From NCBI RefSeq assembly GCF_025808395.1, contig NZ_CP075524.1:992001-1056000 (forward strand): 64,000 bases of DNA, in the 5' to 3' direction. Numbering within the stretch: the stretch's first letter is position 1; each line of letters starts with the position of its first letter. The notes beneath the pieces were generated by a model. That model was given only the letters and a program-made list of their open reading frames with translations. It searched no databases and was not told where the DNA came from. Positions 34,622-42,768 of this stretch are shown piece by piece. The position numbers and the translations under genes are program-made. This DNA comes from Microcella sp. (GTDB lineage: Bacteria; Actinomycetota; Actinomycetes; Actinomycetales; Microbacteriaceae).

Positions 34622-34667
34622 TTGACTCCAAGTTGAACACACGTTTAGCATGTTGAACATGCGTTCA
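34622..34667 (+). promoter_or_regulatory. Leaderless promoter with twin TetR operators
   Basis: TTGACT (34622-34627), 18-bp spacer and TAGCAT (34646-34651) predict a start at about 34658, just before the ATG at 34659. Two near-identical palindromes, TGAACACACGTTTA (34634-34647) and TGAACATGCGTTCA (34654-34667), lie 20 bp apart, in the spacer and over the start codon. Repressor bound there would block both initiation and clearance. Confidence 0.75.
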
Positions 34668-35375
34668 CCCTCGCCCGATCTGACGACGCGCGCCCGCATT
34701 CGGGATGCTGCGCTCGAGCTGTTCGGCGCGCAGGGCTTCAGCGCCACCACCGTGAGAGCCATCGCCGATCGCGCCGACGTGAGCGCCGCCCTCGTCATTC
34801 ACCACTTCGGCAGCAAAGAAGAACTGCGTGCGGCGTGCGACGCCGTCATCGTCGACGAGATCATGGGGCGCAAGTCGGCGACGCTCGCCGACATGGGCTC
34901 GCAGGCCGACCTCTCGGCCACCATGCGGGGGTGGCTCGCCGACATGGACACCTTTCGCCCCAGCTTCGACTACCTCGCCCGCATGATCATCGACGGGGGC
35001 GAAGCGGGGCAGGCCCTATTCGACGCGCTCGTCGACCGCACCGAAGCCATGATCGCCGAGGGCGTCGCCGCCGGCGCCATGAACACACCCAGCGATCTGC
35101 GCACCACCGCTGTCGTCGTCGCCAGCTACGGCGTAATGCCGCTGCTGCTCGAACGCCACATAGGGCGGGTGATGGGCGGCGACGGCCTCACGCTCGACAT
35201 CGTGCGCCGCCTCACCGTTCCGATGCTCGAGATCTACACTCACGGGCTCTACGCCGACGACACCGCGCTCGCAGCAGCGACCGCTGCCCTCGAGGGTGTG
35301 CTCGACACCAGCCGGGGCCCGCACTCTGACAAGGGCGCTGGCGACCCGAACCAAGACCCCGACCCGCCCGAGTAG
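34659..35375 (+). CDS. TetR-family regulator of the downstream ABC exporter
   Basis: 238 residues: HTH (RARIRDAALELFGAQGFSATTVRAIADRADVSAALVIHHFGSKEEL) and a ligand domain ending in an Asp/Pro-rich tail. An upstream ATG at 34650 would fall inside the -10 box, so 34659 is preferred. It is followed 60 bases later by an ABC-2 ATPase and permease and probably represses them and itself. Confidence 0.88.
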   Translation: MRSPSPDLTTRARIRDAALELFGAQGFSATTVRAIADRADVSAALVIHHFGSKEELRAACDAVIVDEIMGRKSATLADMGSQADLSATMRGWLADMDTFRPSFDYLARMIIDGGEAGQALFDALVDRTEAMIAEGVAAGAMNTPSDLRTTAVVVASYGVMPLLLERHIGRVMGGDGLTLDIVRRLTVPMLEIYTHGLYADDTALAAATAALEGVLDTSRGPHSDKGAGDPNQDPDPPE

Positions 35376-35434
35376 GCATCAGCAGACGACTCACGGCGCC
35401 ATCAGGCGCTTCACCACGACGAAAGGAACCGGGG

Positions 35435-36367
35435 ATGACCCCCGTCATCGAAACACGGGCGCTCACGAAGCGCTACGGGCGCCGTACGGCCCTGCACGGC
35501 ATCGATCTCGCGATCGAGCCGGGCCGCGTCTTCGGCGTCATCGGCCCCAACGGGGCCGGCAAGACCACGACCATGCGCGTGCTGCTCGACATCATCAGGG
35601 CCACGAGCGGCGACGTTCGGGTGCTCGGCCACGACCCGCGCACTGCGGGCCCCGCCCTGCGGCGCAGAATCGGCTACCTGCCTGGCGAGCTCTCGATGGA
35701 GGGCCGAGTGACAGCACGCTCTCTGCTGACGCACTACGCCCACCTCAACGGCTCGAGCGACACCGCGCGCATCACTGCGCTCGCAGACCGCCTCGGCCTC
35801 GAGCTCGGTCGCCCAGTGCGCTCGCTCAGCAAGGGCAACAAGCAGAAGGTCGGGCTCGTGCAGGCATTCGCCCACTCCCCCGAGCTGCTCGTGCTCGATG
35901 AGCCGACGAGCGGACTCGACCCCCTCGTGCAGCAGGAGTTCTTGAGCATGGTGCGCGAGGCTCGAGATGCCGGCCAGACGGTGTTCTTGAGCTCGCACGT
36001 GATCAGTGAGATCGAGCAGGTGGCCGACGATGTGGCCATCTTGCGTGATGGCCGCATCGTCGACGTCAGCACCGTCGCGCAGCTGCGCGCGACGGCGCAG
36101 CGAGACGTGCGCGTGACCGTGCAAGCATCGACCGGTGCCTCGCTTGCTGAGAGACTCGCCGCCCTCGAGTCGGTGACCGACATCACGGTGTCGAGCGACG
36201 CAGACCGCGACATTGTGTCTGCTCGGCTCAGCGGCGGTATCCCCGCCTTCGTGTCGTCGCTCGCGACGTCAGACCTGCTCGACCTCGTCGTGCAAGAACC
36301 CGACCTCGAACGCACCGTGCTGCACTACTACGGCTCGCAGACGGCGAACGGCGAGGTGACGGCATGA
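35435..36367 (+). CDS. ABC-2 type transporter, ATP-binding protein
   Basis: 310 residues: Walker A GPNGAGKTTTMR, signature LSKGNKQKVGLVQA (Lys replaces the usual second Gly, as often in this DrrA-like group), Walker B LLVLDEPTSGLDP, switch His in SSHVISE and a C-terminal regulatory domain of about 90 residues. Pairs with the permease that overlaps it by ATGA. Likely an exporter for a drug or lipid under TetR control. Confidence 0.92.
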   Translation: MTPVIETRALTKRYGRRTALHGIDLAIEPGRVFGVIGPNGAGKTTTMRVLLDIIRATSGDVRVLGHDPRTAGPALRRRIGYLPGELSMEGRVTARSLLTHYAHLNGSSDTARITALADRLGLELGRPVRSLSKGNKQKVGLVQAFAHSPELLVLDEPTSGLDPLVQQEFLSMVREARDAGQTVFLSSHVISEIEQVADDVAILRDGRIVDVSTVAQLRATAQRDVRVTVQASTGASLAERLAALESVTDITVSSDADRDIVSARLSGGIPAFVSSLATSDLLDLVVQEPDLERTVLHYYGSQTANGEVTA

Positions 36368-37158
36368 GCGCGCTCCCCCTGTTTCGTCGTGCACTCGCCG
36401 ACTCGTGGCGCGGGCTCATCGGCTGGGGTCTCGGCGTCACCGCGGTCGTCGCGATGTACCTGCCCCTCTACCCCTCGATCGGCGGAAACCCGCAGTTCAT
36501 CTCGATCATCGAGAGCATGCCGCCCGAGCTGATCGCCGCTCTCAACTTCGATCAGATCACGTCGGGCGCGGGCTACACGCTCGGCACGGTGTATGGCCTC
36601 TTGGGCTTCGTGCTGCTCACGATCGCTGCGGCGGGATGGGGTGCGAACGCGATCGCCGGTGACGAAGAGCGGGGCACCCTCGAGCTGACGCTCGCGCACG
36701 GCGTCAGCCGGCCTCAGGTCGTGCTCGAACGCCTCGCGGCGATCGTGGTGAAGATCGTCGCTCTGGTGCTCTGGGTGACACTGCTCGTCGCCGCCCTCAA
36801 CGAGCCGAGCGAGCTGAGCATCAGCGGCGAGGGAATCATCGGCGGCGGACTCGCCCTGCTCGGAACAGGGCTCGTCACAGCAACGCTCGCGCTGCTCGCG
36901 GGAGCCATCACGGGTCGACGATCGATCGCGGTCGGCGTCGGCGCCGGCAGCGCCGTGCTGGGCTACGCCTTCAACGCTCTCGGCAACCAGAGCATCGACC
37001 TCGAGTGGCTGCACGCCGTCTCGCCGTACTACTGGGCGTTCGGCACCAACCCCCTCGAGGGAGACATGGCGGCCAGTGTCTGGCTGCTCTACGCAGTCGC
37101 TCTCGTCGCGAGCGCGATATCAGTGCTCGCCTTCCAGCGCCGCGACGTCGGCGTCTGA
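36364..37158 (+). CDS. ABC-2 type transporter permease
   Basis: 264 residues with six predicted transmembrane helices and an intracellular GDEERGTLELTLAHGVSRPQVVLERL segment that contacts the ATPase. Closest in layout to the exporters annotated as polyketide-antibiotic or ABC-2 family. Substrate unknown. Confidence 0.9.
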   Translation: MSALPLFRRALADSWRGLIGWGLGVTAVVAMYLPLYPSIGGNPQFISIIESMPPELIAALNFDQITSGAGYTLGTVYGLLGFVLLTIAAAGWGANAIAGDEERGTLELTLAHGVSRPQVVLERLAAIVVKIVALVLWVTLLVAALNEPSELSISGEGIIGGGLALLGTGLVTATLALLAGAITGRRSIAVGVGAGSAVLGYAFNALGNQSIDLEWLHAVSPYYWAFGTNPLEGDMAASVWLLYAVALVASAISVLAFQRRDVGV

Positions 37159-37182
37159 TCGCGCGCCGCTCGCGCGCAGACG

Positions 37183-37219
37183 ACGGATGCCCGCCCTCGG
37201 TTCGAGGGCGGGCATCCGT
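37183..37219. terminator. 17-bp stem bidirectional terminator
   Basis: Positions 37183-37199 pair perfectly with 37203-37219 around a 3-base loop (core GGATGCCCGCCCTCG). Placed between the convergent ends of the ABC permease and pnp, so it can serve both strands; there is no clear T-tract. Confidence 0.85.
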
Positions 37220-37242
37220 TCGTTCGTGCGAGGCGGCGGCAG

Positions 37243-39510
37243 TTAGCCGTCTTCACCCTCGGCGGGGGCGTCGCCGCCCTCGCCCTCAGCCAGCACCGGG
37301 GCGAGCGAGAGCTTGCCTCGGTCGTCGGTCTTGGTGATCTCGACGAGGATCTTCTGGCCGACGGCGAGCACGTCTTCGACGTTCTCGACGCGCTTGCCAC
37401 CCGCGAGCTTGCGCACCTCGCTGATGTGCAGCAGGCCGTCTTTGCCGGGCATGAGCGAGACGAAGGCACCGAAGGCTGCGATCTTCACGACCGTGCCCAG
37501 GTACTGCTCGCCGACCTCGGGGTTGATCGGGTTCGCGATCGCGTTGACCTGCAGGCGAGCCGCCTCGGCCGACGCACCGTCGACAGCACCGATGTAGACG
37601 GTGCCGTCTTCCTCGATCGAGATCTGCGCGCCGGTCTCGTCCTGGATCGAGTTGATGGTCTTGCCCTTGGGGCCGATCAGCTCGCCGATCTTGTCCACCG
37701 GAATCTGCACGCTGATGACGCGAGGGGCCGTCGGGGCCATCTCGTCGGGCGCGTCGATCGCCTGGTTCATGACGGCGAGAATCGCCATGCGGGCGTCTTT
37801 CGCCTGGCCCAGCGCCTGCTGCAGCACCGACGACGGGATGCCATCGAGCTTGGTGTCGAGCTGGATGGCCGTGACGAACTCGCTCGTGCCGGCGACCTTG
37901 AAGTCCATGTCGCCGAGCGCATCTTCGGCACCGAGGATGTCTGTGAGAGCTGCGTAGCGGGTCTCACCATCCACGACGTCGCTGATGAGGCCCATGGCGA
38001 TGCCCGCGACGGGCGCCTTCAACGGCACACCCGCGTTGAGCATCGAGAGCGTCGACGCGCAGACCGAGCCCATCGACGTCGAGCCGTTCGAGCTCAGCGC
38101 CTCGCTCACCTGACGGATCGCGTACGGAAACTCTTCGCGGCTCGGCAGCACCGGCACCAGAGCGCGCTCGGCGAGGAAGCCGTGCCCGATCTCGCGGCGC
38201 TTGGGGCTGCCCACGCGGCCGGTCTCACCGGTCGAGTAGGGCGGAAAGTTGTAGTGGTGCATGTAGCGCTTGCTCGTGACCGGGTTGAGCGAGTCGATCT
38301 GCTGCTCGAGCTTGAGCATGTTCAGCGTGGTGACTCCGAGAATCTGAGTCTCACCGCGCTGGAAGATCGCCGAACCGTGCACGCGCGGGATGACCTGCAC
38401 CTCTGCGTCGAGCGCACGGATATCGGCCAGCCCGCGGCCGTCGATGCGCACGCCCTCGGTGAGCACGCGCGCGCGCATGATCTTCTTCGATACCGACTTG
38501 TAGGCGGCCCCGAAGTCTTTCAGCGACTCTTCGGGCAGCGAGCCGTCGGCGATCTTCGCTTCGATGGCCTGCTTGGTGCGGGCCTTCAGTGCGTCGTCTG
38601 CCGTCTGGCGCTCGACCTTGTCGGCGATCTGGTAGACACCCGCGAGCTCGGCCTGAGCCGACTCTTCGACGGCGCTGTAGAGCTCGGCGCTGTACGAGAG
38701 AAACACGGGGTAGTCCTGGATCTCTTTCGCCGACTGCGCGGCCAGCTCTGACTGGGCCTTCGCGAGCTGCATGATGAACGGCTTCGAGGCTTCGAGGCCC
38801 TGGGCCACGATCTCTTCGCTGGGCTTGACGGCGCCGCCCTGGATCAAGTTCCAGCTGCCCTCGGTGGCTTCGGCCTCGACCATGGTGATCGCGACGTCTT
38901 CAGAGCCGTCGGAGTTGGTGACGACTCGACCGGCGACGATGATGTCGAAGACTGCTTCAGCGAGCTGGCTGTGCTTGGGGAAGGCGACCCACTGGCCTCC
39001 GCCGTTGTTGTCGGGCATGAGCGCCAGTCGCACCGAGGCGATCGGGCCGCTGAACGGCAGCCCCGAGATCTGCGTCGAGGCACTCGCCGCGTTGATCGCG
39101 AGGGCGTCGTAGAACTCGTCGGGAGCGATGCTGAGCACCGTGATGACGATCTGCACCTCGTTGCGCAGCCCCTCGATGAAGGTCGGGCGCAGGGGGCGGT
39201 CGATGAGGCGGCACACGAGGATCGCTTCGGTCGACGGACGACCTTCGCGACGGAAGAACGAGCCGGGAATCTTTCCGGCGGCGTATGCGCGCTCTTCGAC
39301 GTCGACCGTCAGCGGGAAGAAGTCGAAGCCCTCACGGGGGTGCTTGCCGGCGCTCGTCGCGCTCAGCAGCATGGTCTCGTCGTCGAGGTAGGCGGCGACG
39401 GCGCCCTGGGCCTGCTGCGCGAGGCGGCCCGTTTCGAATCGAACAGTGCGCTTGCCGTACTTGCCGTTGTCGAGAATCGTCTCGGCGAACTTGATTTCAG
39501 GACCTTCCAC
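37243..39510 (-). CDS. pnp: Polyribonucleotide nucleotidyltransferase
   Basis: Phosphorolytic 3'-5' exoribonuclease (actinobacterial GPSI type). 755 residues: two RNase PH domains, with RRDGRPSTEAILVCRLIDRP-type and YNFPPYSTGETGRVGSPKRREIGHG motifs, then KH (IPVDKIGELIGPKGKTINSI) and S1 (GTVVKIAAFGAFVSLMPGKDGLLHISEV). GTG start with AAGGAG upstream. Normally next to rpsO, here about 7.4 kb from it. Confidence 0.98.
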   Translation of the reverse strand: MEGPEIKFAETILDNGKYGKRTVRFETGRLAQQAQGAVAAYLDDETMLLSATSAGKHPREGFDFFPLTVDVEERAYAAGKIPGSFFRREGRPSTEAILVCRLIDRPLRPTFIEGLRNEVQIVITVLSIAPDEFYDALAINAASASTQISGLPFSGPIASVRLALMPDNNGGGQWVAFPKHSQLAEAVFDIIVAGRVVTNSDGSEDVAITMVEAEATEGSWNLIQGGAVKPSEEIVAQGLEASKPFIMQLAKAQSELAAQSAKEIQDYPVFLSYSAELYSAVEESAQAELAGVYQIADKVERQTADDALKARTKQAIEAKIADGSLPEESLKDFGAAYKSVSKKIMRARVLTEGVRIDGRGLADIRALDAEVQVIPRVHGSAIFQRGETQILGVTTLNMLKLEQQIDSLNPVTSKRYMHHYNFPPYSTGETGRVGSPKRREIGHGFLAERALVPVLPSREEFPYAIRQVSEALSSNGSTSMGSVCASTLSMLNAGVPLKAPVAGIAMGLISDVVDGETRYAALTDILGAEDALGDMDFKVAGTSEFVTAIQLDTKLDGIPSSVLQQALGQAKDARMAILAVMNQAIDAPDEMAPTAPRVISVQIPVDKIGELIGPKGKTINSIQDETGAQISIEEDGTVYIGAVDGASAEAARLQVNAIANPINPEVGEQYLGTVVKIAAFGAFVSLMPGKDGLLHISEVRKLAGGKRVENVEDVLAVGQKILVEITKTDDRGKLSLAPVLAEGEGGDAPAEGEDG

Positions 39511-39833
39511 GAGGTCTCTCTCCTTTGCGTCTGTGCACGAGCTCTCCGTCTGAGAGCGCGCGCGTACACGCGGAGCAGGAGCGGGCAGGAAGGGACGGTG
39601 TCGTCAATCGACGCCGGGCGTCTGCTCTGGCCAACAGTAGAGATGCACCGATTCGCTTGATCGTGCGATTCGGGAGACCACCACCGGTGACCAGCTTCGA
39701 GCCGGCCTGCTCCGTGCGGTATTCACTTGAATGGCGCGAGGAATCGCGCCGCCGCTCAGACTATCAGCCCGGCGTGTCGCGACCTAGTGCCGGCGACGCA
39801 GCGGCGCGCCGACCGAGTCTCGAGGCGCCGTCA
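39511..39833. other. 323-bp gap between pnp and the lipoprotein operon
   Basis: No gene seen. It must hold the pnp promoter and leader. A hairpin with 7-bp stem and GGAA loop (GGCGCGA/TCGCGCC, 39733-39750) could end the lipoprotein transcript or belong to the pnp leader, which is autoregulated through structured RNA in other bacteria. Confidence 0.5.
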
Positions 39834-40547
39834 TCAGGGGCGAATCGCGGGTGGCTCGAGTTGGCTGAGGGCACGGCCGGGGTCGGGGCAGGTCGCACGA
39901 ATCTGCTGCGCCGTCGCGTCATCGACGTTGCGCAGCTCGGCGACTCTCCAGACGCTCTGCAGAGGTTCTGCAGCCAGTGCCCCGGCTGGCGCGCTCGACA
40001 GCCCTCCGGTCGTGGGGTAGATCGATGCATCGATCGCCGCCTCGAGGTCATCGATGACGAGCTCACCACCCCACCGCCGCACGCACGCTGGCAGAGCCAC
40101 GGTGACCTGATGCGTGACCCACGCGTGCTCGACCGGGCCGCCGAACGCGGCGGAATCGCTCCACGGCGACAGCTGCACCGTGCAGCGAACATGCGCGACC
40201 GGCAGGGCCCAGGTGGGCTCTTTCGCGGGCCGCGGCGCCAAGACGAGGTTGTTGCGCACCACCGAACCGACAGTGCGCCCGGTCGCGAGGCTCATGCACT
40301 GCAGCACTTCAGAGGCATAGCGCTCGGGCGCGACCCATCGGTCGAATGCCAGGGTGGGGTGCACAGCGTCAGGCCACTCCCGCCGCAGATATGCGTCTGC
40401 CTCGGCGGCGACTCTCAGCCACTGGTCGGTCGCGGTTCGTGAGCGCTCATCGATGACCTCGTCGAGCCCGGGCGCTGCCGCGGTCGACGCACACCCGGTG
40501 AGCGCAACGATGAGGGTCGCGGCCGCGGCCGCGAGGCGGCGCATCAC
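39834..40547 (-). CDS. Lipoprotein, paralog 3 of a tandem trio
   Basis: 237 residues with a lipoprotein signal peptide ending in LTGC. Mature part has an N-terminal helical segment (YLRREWPD) then DRW, and four conserved cysteines in contexts LQC, VRC, LPAC and TCP shared with the two upstream genes. No known domain recognised. ATGA-type overlap with the gene before it. Function unknown; surface-anchored. Confidence 0.8.
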   Translation of the reverse strand: MMRRLAAAAATLIVALTGCASTAAAPGLDEVIDERSRTATDQWLRVAAEADAYLRREWPDAVHPTLAFDRWVAPERYASEVLQCMSLATGRTVGSVVRNNLVLAPRPAKEPTWALPVAHVRCTVQLSPWSDSAAFGGPVEHAWVTHQVTVALPACVRRWGGELVIDDLEAAIDASIYPTTGGLSSAPAGALAAEPLQSVWRVAELRNVDDATAQQIRATCPDPGRALSQLEPPAIRP

Positions 40548-41212
40548 CGCTCACTGCCCGAGGGCAAGAGCTGACTGAGAATCGTCGAGGGATGCGGGCA
40601 CAGCGCCTGCACACGTCTCAGTTCGCCGGCATCACCTCGAGCGTTCACATACGGATCCCACCGCGGAGTCGAGCCCCCCGACACGATCGCGAAGGGTTCG
40701 GTGCCGAGCGGCGGAGCGATGACACCCTGTCGGCGCAGGCATGCGGGCAGCTCGACGCGCGCATACTGGGTGACCCAGGCGATCTCGACGCCACCCGGTT
40801 CGTTGCGTGCGAGGTTCGGAGGCGGAAATCGCCCGTGGCAGAGGTAGATCGACACCTCGAAGTCGCGCAGCTGCCCCGCCGTTCTGGGCGCGGGGTTCGC
40901 GTGCACGCCGATCGACGGGTCAGTGCGCACCGTCAATCCCGAATACTCGCGCGCACAGTCTTCGAACGCCGCCCGCCACTCACCAGTGTCGAGCCAACGG
41001 TCGACGCTGGTCTCGGGAAGCTGCAGGTCTGGCCATCGGCCGGTCAAGTAGTCGGCATAGGTGCTCAGCAGCGTCTCGACCCGTTCGTCTGCCCGCTCGG
41101 CACGCTCGGCGGCCACCTGGTCGAGCGTGACGGTCGTCGACGATGAGCCAGCGCAGGCGGCGAGGCTGAGGCTCAGAGCCGCGCCGCCGATCACGGCGAG
41201 CGCCGACCTCAC
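40544..41212 (-). CDS. Lipoprotein, paralog 2 of a tandem trio
   Basis: 222 residues, lipobox LAAC at about residue 19. Shares with its neighbours YLxxRWP, DRW, a Cys after the Trp-rich segment (EDC), LC, AWVTQxxxxLPAC and LCPxPxxxLSQL. Overlaps both neighbouring genes by four bases, so the trio is one operon. Function unknown. Confidence 0.8.
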   Translation of the reverse strand: MRSALAVIGGAALSLSLAACAGSSSTTVTLDQVAAERAERADERVETLLSTYADYLTGRWPDLQLPETSVDRWLDTGEWRAAFEDCAREYSGLTVRTDPSIGVHANPAPRTAGQLRDFEVSIYLCHGRFPPPNLARNEPGGVEIAWVTQYARVELPACLRRQGVIAPPLGTEPFAIVSGGSTPRWDPYVNARGDAGELRRVQALCPHPSTILSQLLPSGSER

Positions 41213-41886
41213 GGCAGCGCCTCGAGCACGGCGTCGGCCGACGGGCAGGTCGCGGCCGCGCGGGCCCGCTCAGCGATCGACTCGCCGACCAATGCGTACG
41301 GGTCGAATTGCTCGTCGGTGCGCCAGGTGGCTGTGAACTGCTCGTCGGCGGGCAGTGGCGCCACGAGATAGCCGGCGGCGAGCAAGCACGGCGTCACCAC
41401 CGATTGCGTGAACTCGCGCGCCCACGGCGCCTCGACCTCACTCGTGACACGCTCGAACCACGAGAGCACCGGATACTGCGATTGGCAGGCGAAGGTCGCG
41501 ACATCGAGCGCGTAGAGCAACCGCGGCTCGGTCGTGCGCACCCCGCTGAAGTCGAGGCGCTCGCCGCCTTCGGCTACGAGAACTCCGGCGACTCCTTCGC
41601 TCTCGAGGCACGCGGCCACGGTCGGCGCCCATTCCGAGGCCGCCACCCACCGCTCGATACCGCGATCGGGCAGCGGCACCGGCCCCCACTTGTCCCGCAG
41701 ATAGCTCGCAAGGCGGGCGGTGCTCGCCGTGTGTGCCGCTGCCGCCGCGCGCTCTCGTTCGACCAGCATGCGGTCAAGGCTGTCGCTCATCGGCTGCACT
41801 GCCGGCGCACAGGCCGCGAGCGAGGCCGTGGCAATGAGCAGGCAGACAGCGGCGATCGCTCGACGCGTCGGCATGCTCTCTCGCAT
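41209..41886 (-). CDS. Lipoprotein, paralog 1 of a tandem trio
   Basis: 225 residues, signal peptide with lipobox LAAC. Shares YLRDKW, ERW, AAC, FAC, VTPC and TCP contexts with the two downstream genes. First of the operon; divergent from the ABC exporter across a 123-bp region that carries two TetR-type operators, so it may be under the same control. Start could be the ATG five codons inside (MPTRRA). Confidence 0.78.
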   Translation of the reverse strand: MRESMPTRRAIAAVCLLIATASLAACAPAVQPMSDSLDRMLVERERAAAAAHTASTARLASYLRDKWGPVPLPDRGIERWVAASEWAPTVAACLESEGVAGVLVAEGGERLDFSGVRTTEPRLLYALDVATFACQSQYPVLSWFERVTSEVEAPWAREFTQSVVTPCLLAAGYLVAPLPADEQFTATWRTDEQFDPYALVGESIAERARAAATCPSADAVLEALP

Positions 41887-41943
41887 GGCGCCAGCGTGCC
41901 CGCCGCAGTCGGGAAACCGCTGACAGCGTGCTCATAGCCAAAG

Positions 41944-41985
41944 TGCAGTCACTGCATTGCAATCTGCAGTTACTGTAGATACGTT
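41944..41985 (+). promoter_or_regulatory. Promoter with two TetR operators before the MacB-like exporter
   Basis: TTGCAA (41957-41962), 17-bp spacer and TACGTT (41980-41985) form the promoter. Palindromes TGCAGTCACTGCA (41944-41956) and TGCAGTTACTGTA (41965-41977) lie 21 bp apart, flanking the -35 and filling the spacer. The TetR gene at the end of the operon is the obvious binder. Confidence 0.8.
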
Positions 41986-42009
41986 AGCCCCCCACCGAAT
42001 GGAGCCTCC

Positions 42010-42768
42010 ATGACCCTCGACCACCCGCCCGCGGCGACCCCCGCCTCGAGCCCCCCGCCCGCTGCCGCCCTCGAGGCCGTGAGCCTCTCGAAGCACTACG
42101 GCAGCGGCGCCAGTCGGTTCGAAGCCCTGACCGACGTGAGCCTCTCGATCGCCCCAGGTGAATGCGTCGCCATCGTCGGCAAGAGCGGCTCAGGAAAGAG
42201 CACGCTCATGCACCTGCTCGCCGTGCTCGACGAACCGTCGAGCGGTGAGGTGCGCATCCACGGCACGAATGCCCGAAGCCTCTCGCCCAGGGCGCTCAAC
42301 CGCCTGCGCAATCGCGAATTCGGGTTCGTCTTTCAGCAGTTCTTCCTCAACGCCCAGCAGACGGTGCTCGAGAACGTGACGCTACCGCTGACGATCGCGG
42401 GAATGCGACGCACCGCGCGGCGGGAGAGAGCGATGCACGTGCTGGCCTCGCTCGACATGGCCGACAAGTCGACCGCCAGGGCGATCACCCTCTCGGGCGG
42501 GCAGAAGCAGCGCACCGTCATCGCCCGGGCGCTCGCCGGCAGCCCCTCAGTCATCTTCGCGGACGAGCCGACCGGCAACCTCGACTCGACGACGGGCGCC
42601 ATCGTCGAAGACATGCTCTTCGAGCTCAACCGAGAGCACGGCATCACCCTGGTCGTCGTCACGCACGATGACGAGCTGGCTGCCCGCTGCGACCGCCAGG
42701 TCGTGCTGCGAGACGGTCGCATTGTGCGCGACAGCGCCACAGCCGCGCTCGAGGCGGTAGCGCGATGA
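42010..42768 (+). CDS. MacB/LolD-type ABC transporter, ATP-binding protein
   Basis: 252 residues: Walker A GKSGSGKSTLMHL, Q-loop FGFVFQQFFL, signature LSGGQKQRTVIARAL, Walker B VIFADEPTGNLDS, His in VTHDDELA. A Pro/Ala-rich N-terminal extension of about 20 residues precedes it. GGAG lies five bases before the ATG. Works with the FtsX-like permease that overlaps it by ATGA. Confidence 0.93.
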   Translation: MTLDHPPAATPASSPPPAAALEAVSLSKHYGSGASRFEALTDVSLSIAPGECVAIVGKSGSGKSTLMHLLAVLDEPSSGEVRIHGTNARSLSPRALNRLRNREFGFVFQQFFLNAQQTVLENVTLPLTIAGMRRTARRERAMHVLASLDMADKSTARAITLSGGQKQRTVIARALAGSPSVIFADEPTGNLDSTTGAIVEDMLFELNREHGITLVVVTHDDELAARCDRQVVLRDGRIVRDSATAALEAVAR

